From: VXPQ01 sp965116435
GTDB lineage: Bacteria > Bacteroidota > Rhodothermia > Rhodothermales > VXPQ01
Length of the DNA: 64,000 bases
Assembly (NCBI GenBank): GCA_965116435.1
Contig: OZ220686.1
Coordinates: 3,005,935-3,069,934 of the forward strand
Direction: 5' to 3'
Shown here one piece after another: positions 62,150 to 64,000 of the stretch. Numbering within the stretch: position 1 is the first letter of the stretch; every line of letters starts with the position of its first letter. The notes beneath the pieces are model-generated. The model made no database searches. It was not told the DNA's origin and saw nothing but the letters and a program-made list of their open reading frames with translations. The translations under genes and the position numbers were made by a program.

Positions 62150-63380
62150 ATGACCCCCCCCCTCGACATCGGTAAGACCGCCCAACTGGGCTAACCAGAC
62201 GATCTGGACTGGAGACAATCTCCCCATAATGCGGGGCATGAACTCCGCTTCGGTAGACCTGATCTACCTTGATCCGCCGTTCAACTCAAAGGCGGACTAC
62301 GCTGCGCCGATAGGGTCGAAAGCGGCAGGAGCCGAATTCAAGGACACGTGGTCTCTATCAGATGTAGACATTACGTGGCTCGACCTGATTGAGCAGAAGC
62401 ACCCTCGGTTGAATCGCGTTATACACGCAGCAATGAGTTCAAGCGACAAGTCATATTTGATCTATATGGCTATCCGACTTCTCGAAATGAAGCGGTTGTT
62501 GAAGAATACGGGGAGCATATATCTCCACTGCGATCCAACGATGGGCCATTATCTCAAGCTGGTAATGGATGCGATTTTTGGGCGAGGGAACCTCAGGAAT
62601 GAAATAGTGTGGTGTTATCATGGGCCTGGTTCGCCTAAAATGAAACAGTTCAATCGTAAGCATGATACTATTTTTTGGTATTCGATGGGTGAAACTTGGA
62701 CATTCAATCGCGATGCTGTGAGATTACCCTATAAAAAGGGTAAAAATCAACGTCCTATTAGTAGATTTGATCCAGATGGTACTCATTTTACTTCCGAATA
62801 TATTGAAACGATGCAGCAGAGAGGTAAAGTACCAGAAACGTGGTGGGAACACCGTGTCGTAGTTCGTTCTAAAAAAGAAAATACTGGCTACCCAACACAA
62901 AAGCCGTTGTTTATACTTCAACGTATCATAAAAGCATCAAGCAACAAGGACGATGTGGTACTTGATCCTTTTTGCGGTTGTGCTACCGCCTGCATAGCAG
63001 CCGAAATAGAAACCCGCCAATGGGCAGGAATCGACATTTCACCGAAAGCCGCCGATCTGGTCAAAATGCGGATGCAGAACGACGTTGGCCTTTTCTTTCA
63101 AGGCACTGTTCGTGGTGATATTCCCCGCCGTACCGACATAGGGACGATCCCGCGTTACAACTCACAAGAGAACAGGAACAAACTATACGGCCTTCAGGGT
63201 GGCTACTGTGCTGCCTGCGAGACCCACTTCGAGCCGCGTAATCTTGAAGTGGATCACATCATTGCCAGCAGCCAAGGCGGAACGGATCACATTGAGAATC
63301 TGCAGTTGCTCTGCGGAAGTTGCAATCGCATCAAGGGCAATCGCGGCATGGAATACCTACTTGCGAAACTGGCCGCCTGA
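62150..63380 (+). CDS. site-specific DNA methyltransferase fused to an HNH domain, frame interrupted at a C9 tract
   Basis: Beta-class amino-methyltransferase: motif IV in DLIYLDPPFNSK comes first and the AdoMet motif in VVLDPFCGCATACIAAEIE is C-terminal. An HNH nuclease domain follows (YCAACETHF ... LEVDHIIASSQGGTDHIENL, LLCGSCNRIKG). From ATG 62150 the frame runs MTPPLDIGKTAQLG and stops at 62194. With eight instead of nine C (62154-62162) it would read through NWANQTIWTGDNLPIMRG into the main frame, giving about 409 residues. As it stands only an N-truncated form from ATG 62229 (383 residues) is uninterrupted. It probably methylates adenine; the target is unknown. Confidence 0.8.
62154..62162 (+). 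repeat. C9 homopolymer at the 5' end of the methyltransferase gene
   Basis: Nine C directly after ATG-A. The length decides the frame: nine C gives a stop after 14 codons, eight C joins the start to the methyltransferase. It is either a slippage (phase-variation) tract or a homopolymer sequencing error. Confidence 0.85.
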
Positions 63381-63388
63381 TTCCGATG

Positions 63389-63402
63389 CCCAATAACGGA
63401 AA
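63389..63402 (+). repeat. 14-bp direct repeat inside the element (right copy)
   Basis: Second copy of CCCAATAACGGAAA, 8 bp after the methyltransferase stop codon. Confidence 0.8.
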
Positions 63403-63493
63403 TACAAAAATGCCCTGTTTTTCGCCCGTTTCTCCTAACCCTTTGGAAAATAGAGGTTTACCCCTGTTTTGTCAAGTATCGTATATAAGTCCT

Positions 63494-63628
63494 GCCGAAA
63501 CCCGCTACTTCAACGAAGAACGCCCACATGAGAGCATTGACAACCTGATGCCCGACGGCATATACGCATATACTACAGAGGAAAGCCGCCGCCGAAGGCG
63601 GCATGACTCACCGCAATTTTTCACCTAA
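63494..63628 (+). pseudogene. remnant of an integrase-type transposase C-terminus
   Basis: The frame from the right target-site copy reads AETRYFNEERPHESIDNLMP and then DGIYAYTTEESRR. YFNEERPHESxDxLxPxxxY is the usual end of IS3/IS481-type DDE integrase domains. Nothing of the rest of the transposase is recognisable on either side of the inserted unit. It begins with the octamer GCCGAAAC (63494-63501), the right copy of the target-site duplication. Confidence 0.5.
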
Positions 63629-63640
63629 ATGTGACCTAAG

Positions 63641-64000
63641 ATGAGTGAGAAGGCCTATCAGAGCTATGAAGATGCCCTGACCGAACAATATACTCGCAAT
63701 CAGGCTCGGCGGATACTAACGCGTGTTGATGAGGCCCGCAAAAGCCCGCATTCCGCGGGTCTTCGTTGGCCATTCGAGTTGCTACAGAACGCTCTTGATA
63801 CTGGCCCCCGCATCGGCAAGTCCGTCGTGACGGTGCGATGTCGCCGTGAACCTAACAGGGTCGTGTTCGAACATGATGGCGCCCCTTTCACCTCGCAAGA
63901 ACTTGCAGCTCTGCTTTCAGGTGGTTCGAGCAAGGAGTACGATTCCGACGCCACCACAGGCCGCTTTGGCACTGGTTTCTTGGTGACGCATGTTCTCGCC
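63641..64000 (+). CDS. GHKL-type ATPase, N-terminal part (continues past the window)
   Basis: ATG 63641 opens 120 codons with no stop. The Bergerat ATP-binding fold is clear: N-box FELLQNALD (about 50-58), G1 box EHDGAPFTSQEL and G2 box GRFGTGFLVTHVL (about 107-119). This arrangement occurs in sacsin/Hsp90-like N-terminal domains of large ATPases, often found in restriction or other defence loci. The rest of the protein is outside the window, so its role is open. It directly follows the mobile methyltransferase unit. Confidence 0.75.
   Translation, partial: MSEKAYQSYEDALTEQYTRNQARRILTRVDEARKSPHSAGLRWPFELLQNALDTGPRIGKSVVTVRCRREPNRVVFEHDGAPFTSQELAALLSGGSSKEYDSDATTGRFGTGFLVTHVLA

Larger units (their letters stand above)
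62014..63493. mobile_element. transposon-like unit carrying a methyltransferase-HNH gene
   Basis: The left inverted repeat (62015-62038, starting GGACTTATATACAATACTTG) and the right one (63469-63492, reverse complement starting GGACTTATATACGATACTTG) agree at 23 of 24 positions. An 8-bp direct repeat GCCGAAAC flanks the pair. The unit of about 1.48 kb has markedly more A+T than the flanking genome, especially 62600-62950, and no transposase gene, so it would need one in trans. Eight-bp duplications and GG-starting ends occur in several IS families (e.g. IS1595); the family cannot be assigned. Confidence 0.75.

Overview
The window looks like chromosomal DNA of a GC-rich member of the Bacteroidota, most likely Rhodothermia (Salinibacter/Rhodothermus relatives). 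This rests on a Por/type IX (T9SS) sorting tail (EQNYPNPFNPETT) on a secreted protein, a CarB without the C-terminal allosteric domain, a MetG with a KLSTSR loop and no EMAP tail, and a TonB-family protein. The genus cannot be named from sequence alone. Most of the window is core metabolism and translation with short intergenic gaps.

Layout. 1-2.3 kb (minus): argG (cut by the left edge) and folD, with a terminator between them. 2.5-6.4 kb: a SAM-I riboswitch and its terminator, then metY-metX-asd (methionine and aspartate-family synthesis). 6.9-15.0 kb: one 2,690-residue exported repeat protein. 15.3-18.3 kb: tRNA-Gly, a hotdog thioesterase, an exported HGD-repeat beta-helix protein and a 3-methyladenine glycosylase. 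18.4-23.3 kb: alaS, then an ECF sigma factor, a probable anti-sigma factor and a Spy-like protein. 23.6-26.3 kb: tRNA-Ser, a DUF1080 protein, folK, a small membrane protein and a TonB-like protein. 26.5-32.5 kb: carA-carB, psd-pssA, purS. 32.6-41.1 kb: a ZIP-like protein and rnhA (minus), then obg-dprA-rluD-hisS-lgt-rlmB (plus) and a tail-anchored coiled coil. 41.4-49.1 kb (minus): hisB-proC-hisH-hisA-hisF, a class V aminotransferase, a flippase-like protein and a HEAT-repeat protein. 49.3-54.3 kb: a spondin/Calx-beta surface protein with a sorting tail, and metG. 54.4-58.5 kb (minus): a TPR lipoprotein, an EnvC-like protein and lpdA. 58.8-61.9 kb: a GCS2-CBS fusion and an MscS channel.

From 62.0 kb the character changes. 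A unit of about 1.48 kb has 24-bp terminal inverted repeats (one mismatch) and an 8-bp flanking duplication. It is relatively AT-rich and carries a DNA methyltransferase fused to an HNH nuclease domain. Its first codons contain a run of nine C that puts the start out of frame; eight C would restore the full protein. This has the form of a phase-variable, mobile modification gene. It sits in what looks like an old transposase remnant. Immediately beyond it begins a GHKL-type ATPase gene cut by the window edge, which may be the start of a defence or mobile island. This is the most interesting part of the window.

A second theme is repeats. An interspersed palindromic repeat (core AGGATGC-CTGAT ... 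ATCAG-GCATCCT) occurs at least ten times between or at the ends of genes, sometimes supplying the stop codon, and twice within a longer repeat of about 150 bp. In-frame 13- and 15-bp microrepeats extend or fill several proteins.
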